Of a stretch of 7,277 nt of DNA, positions 5,597 to 7,277 are shown piece after piece; the first letter of the stretch is position 1, and every line of letters begins with the position of its first letter. This DNA comes from JACTMJ01 sp039812845 (GTDB lineage Bacteria > Acidobacteriota > Terriglobia > Bryobacterales > Bryobacteraceae). The stretch covers positions 1-7,277 of the forward strand of contig JBDIBK010000178.1 of the NCBI GenBank assembly GCA_039812845.1. The letters are read 5' to 3'. A program made the translations under genes and the position numbers. The notes under the pieces were generated by a model that was not told where the DNA came from, made no database searches, and worked only from the letters and a program-made list of their open reading frames with translations.

Positions 5597-6481
5597 ATGC
5601 AGCGAGATTTCAATGAGCCCGCCGAAGTACTGATCGCGGGCCGCAGGTTCGAGGAGGCGCGGGCGATGCTGGAAGCGTCAGCAAGTGAGATGCCCGCGGA
5701 TTGGAAACCGTGCAGGGACGCGGAGGGATCCACACAGATCGCGTTTTGGAATCGGGAAGAGTTCCTCGCTCATGCGAAACATCATGGAGCGCATTTGAAG
5801 AAGCCCGTTTATTGGGTTCCAGGTTCGTACTCGAAATCCTGGTATCTCCTGGCTCTCATGGCCACCGAAGAGGAGCGGTTCGAAGACGCGTTCGACTGTC
5901 TGACGATCGGCCTTGAGCTGGAACCGGATCACCCGGAGCTTTGGTGTGAGTTGGGCTATCTCCTCGGCCAGATCGAGGAACATGAAGATGCCCTTCAGTG
6001 TTACGAGAAGGCCACCTCCGCCCGGGAATGGGCACCCGCGCTCTACATGGGGAGGGCCTTGCGGGGGCAGGGAGCCCAATTGATCGATCTCGGCCGGCTC
6101 GACGAAGCGGAAGCCGCATTCAGACGTTCGCTCGAATTCGAGCCCGACAGCGAGAACGCTCGAAGCGAGTTGGAGTATATTGAGGAACTCCGTCTCCCAC
6201 CCGAATCTCGGGAGGAGCGAGTTCCGTGGTTCCTTCACTCCGCGGTCAACCCCCCGAAAGACCCCCTGACAATTCGGCTGCGGAGCCTCGTCAAAAGTCT
6301 GCCCGCGATTCCCGGTCCCAAGACGATTGGGCCGGAGAACTACGAACGTATCCTGCAAGCGTTCATGGCGCGCGGCTGGGAAGGCTTTGAAGAGGAATTC
6401 GACCGCATCGTGCCTCGCCACCGGCCGGATTACGAAGAGGTGAAGCGGGACCTGCTTCGCGAGCCGCTCTTTAAATTGTGA
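5597..6481 (+). CDS. Tetratricopeptide repeat protein
   Basis: The 294-residue product contains tandem TPR helices and no enzyme domain I recognise. A lone TPR-like helix pair may lie at about 8-30 (AGRRFEEARAMLEASASE). The clear repeats are at about 80-113 (SWYLLALMATEEERFEDAFD up to LELEPDH), 114-147 (ELWCELGYLLGQIEEHEDAL, then QCYEKA) and 148-186 (ALYMGRALRGQGAQLIDLG, then RLDEAEAAFRRSLEFEPD), with the usual W/L-G-Y-A-F-P spacing. About 200-294 is a different, charged tail (PWFLHSAVNPP, NYERILQAFMARGWEGFEEE). There is no signal peptide or membrane segment, so a soluble cytoplasmic scaffold or adaptor is most likely; the partner is unknown. The ATG at 5597 is the first in the frame and follows a possible -10 closely, without a Shine-Dalgarno sequence. 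A second ATG at 5666 is possible but would remove the first helix pair. It is divergent from serS and has no co-directional neighbour that can be supported. Confidence 0.87.
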   Translation: MQRDFNEPAEVLIAGRRFEEARAMLEASASEMPADWKPCRDAEGSTQIAFWNREEFLAHAKHHGAHLKKPVYWVPGSYSKSWYLLALMATEEERFEDAFDCLTIGLELEPDHPELWCELGYLLGQIEEHEDALQCYEKATSAREWAPALYMGRALRGQGAQLIDLGRLDEAEAAFRRSLEFEPDSENARSELEYIEELRLPPESREERVPWFLHSAVNPPKDPLTIRLRSLVKSLPAIPGPKTIGPENYERILQAFMARGWEGFEEEFDRIVPRHRPDYEEVKRDLLREPLFKL

Positions 6482-6936
6482 GCGCGCCCTTGAGACCGGA
6501 TCATTCAAGCGGAGGAGGAAACCCCACGCTGGACTTGCGGCATTGCCCCGCGCATTCTCGCCAGCCTTGTCCCCGCTCCGGGGAGGCCGAGCCGCGAATC
6601 CAACAGCCTGACGGGAAATTCCGCAGCCCGATCCCTTCCCATCGACTTCGCACCAGCGATGAAATCGTCGTGTCGGCGGCCGGCAGAGGTTCGCCAAGCA
6701 CATCCATGCATGGAGTTCCTCCGCCGGCTGCCCTGCGAGCCGCCTCAACGGTGCAACCGACTGAGTGCCGCATTCGAAAGACACTGCCCAGATCCGTCTC
6801 CCCAAGAAAGCGTTCCGGGCGGCAAGGTCAGCCGCGCACGAGAGTAACCCAAAGGCCCCGAGGGACGTGGGACGGACGACGCTTTCGCCAACTGTGAGGC
6901 CGGCTGCGGAGCCATGCATTGTTTCTAGGTGCGACG

Positions 6937-7277
6937 GTGCGGACCGATTGCAACGGGCATCCAGGGGCCTTGGGCTTGAGAAATGGGATTCTGGTATTGC
7001 GCATGCTGGGACTCCGGCTTGCGGCAATTGTGGAGGTGTTTGGAGCGGGCGGGATGGCGGACGGGCACTCGGTGCGAATCTGGAGAGCGTGGGCGTGGCC
7101 GCTGGGGAGTCGCACCGCCAAGCGGGGCGGATGCTCCATGGACTCGCTGCGCGAGGCGGATTGGCTGGACTGGTTGGCTGGGGGGGCGTGCTTCCCCTGG
7201 GCTTACGCCCACGGCTGGCTGATGTCGCCCAATGGGCTTTCTTGGGGTGCGGGTTTGAAGGGATGCGTGGAGAGGGG
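6937..7277 (+). other. Open frame running off the right edge, doubtful gene
   Basis: From a GTG at 6937 one + frame stays open to the window end (113 codons). By hand count about three quarters of third positions after 6982 are G or C, more than in the neighbouring + frame, which is also open. Against a gene: no ribosome-binding site, a short, Trp-rich and Gly-rich product (RIWRAWAWPLG, DWLDWLAGG, FPWAYAHGWL) as G-rich non-coding DNA would give, and no family I recognise. Confidence 0.15.
7198..7237. repeat. Pair of small hairpins, possible repetitive intergenic element
   Basis: TGGGC-TTAC-GCCCA (7198-7211) and GCCC-AAT-GGGC (7227-7237) are two adjacent perfect short dyads separated by 15 bases. 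Paired small stems of this kind are typical of REP-like intergenic repeats. No second copy exists in the window, so repetition is an inference. Confidence 0.25.

Larger units (their letters stand above)
6482..7277. other. About 800 bp without a supported gene
   Basis: All frames here are long only because the DNA is GC-rich. On +, a GTG at 6478 overlapping the TPR stop opens 139 codons to 6897, but its Arg/Pro/Ser-rich text has no recognisable domain and no clear third-position GC preference. On -, a frame runs from 7027 through this stretch and on across the TPR gene, so it is an antisense shadow. I see no tRNA, transposase or terminator. The last 380 bases are G-rich and hold an open frame and two small hairpins, listed separately. 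It may be true intergenic DNA, a decayed gene, or a multi-copy intergenic element. Confidence 0.5.

Noticed and set aside
6478..6897. A GTG-started frame overlapping the TPR stop codon, suggesting translational coupling
   Set aside because: Base use shows no codon periodicity and the predicted text is low-complexity Arg/Pro/Ser with no family resemblance.
5678..7027. A 449-codon minus-strand open frame
   Set aside because: Most of it is antisense to the TPR gene, and the rest has no domain, start signal or ordered protein text; it is a GC-driven shadow.

Overview
This is a high-GC bacterial window with five complete protein genes, one gene cut by the left edge, and about 800 bp at the right end with no convincing gene. 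No tRNA, rRNA, CRISPR array, transposase or phage gene is visible. The mix of a Tat-exported Cys-type sulfatase, a CocE/NonD-type hydrolase and a TPR protein, at high GC and with a bacterial seryl-tRNA synthetase, suits an environmental sulfatase-carrying lineage such as Acidobacteriota, Planctomycetota, Verrucomicrobiota or a related uncultured group. The sequence does not let me choose between these.

Layout, left to right: (1) the 3' end of a CocE/NonD-family hydrolase on + (1-537); (2) a convergent Tat-signal sulfatase on - (552-2096); (3) a 162-bp divergent spacer holding a perfect 7+7 inverted repeat; (4) an acetylserotonin O-methyltransferase-like SAM methyltransferase on + (2259-3308); (5) an unrecognised 228-residue protein on - (3342-4028), downstream of (6) serS on - (4124-5392), with a strong hairpin between them; (7) a 204-bp divergent spacer with direct and inverted repeats and a possible promoter; (8) a TPR protein on + (5597-6481); (9) 6482-7277, G-rich and without a supported gene, with two small hairpins near the edge.

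The genes do not form one clear pathway. The hydrolase and sulfatase could both belong to scavenging of organic compounds, but they converge and so are not an operon. The methyltransferase stands alone. serS and the unknown gene are the only co-directional neighbours. Both convergent junctions carry a short GC-rich inverted repeat beginning right after the + strand gene's stop, and the first nine bases from the stop (TGACGCGGG) are the same in both. I see no strong case for a new biological system. The best leads are the unknown gene behind serS, the repeat-bearing divergent spacers and the unexplained right end.
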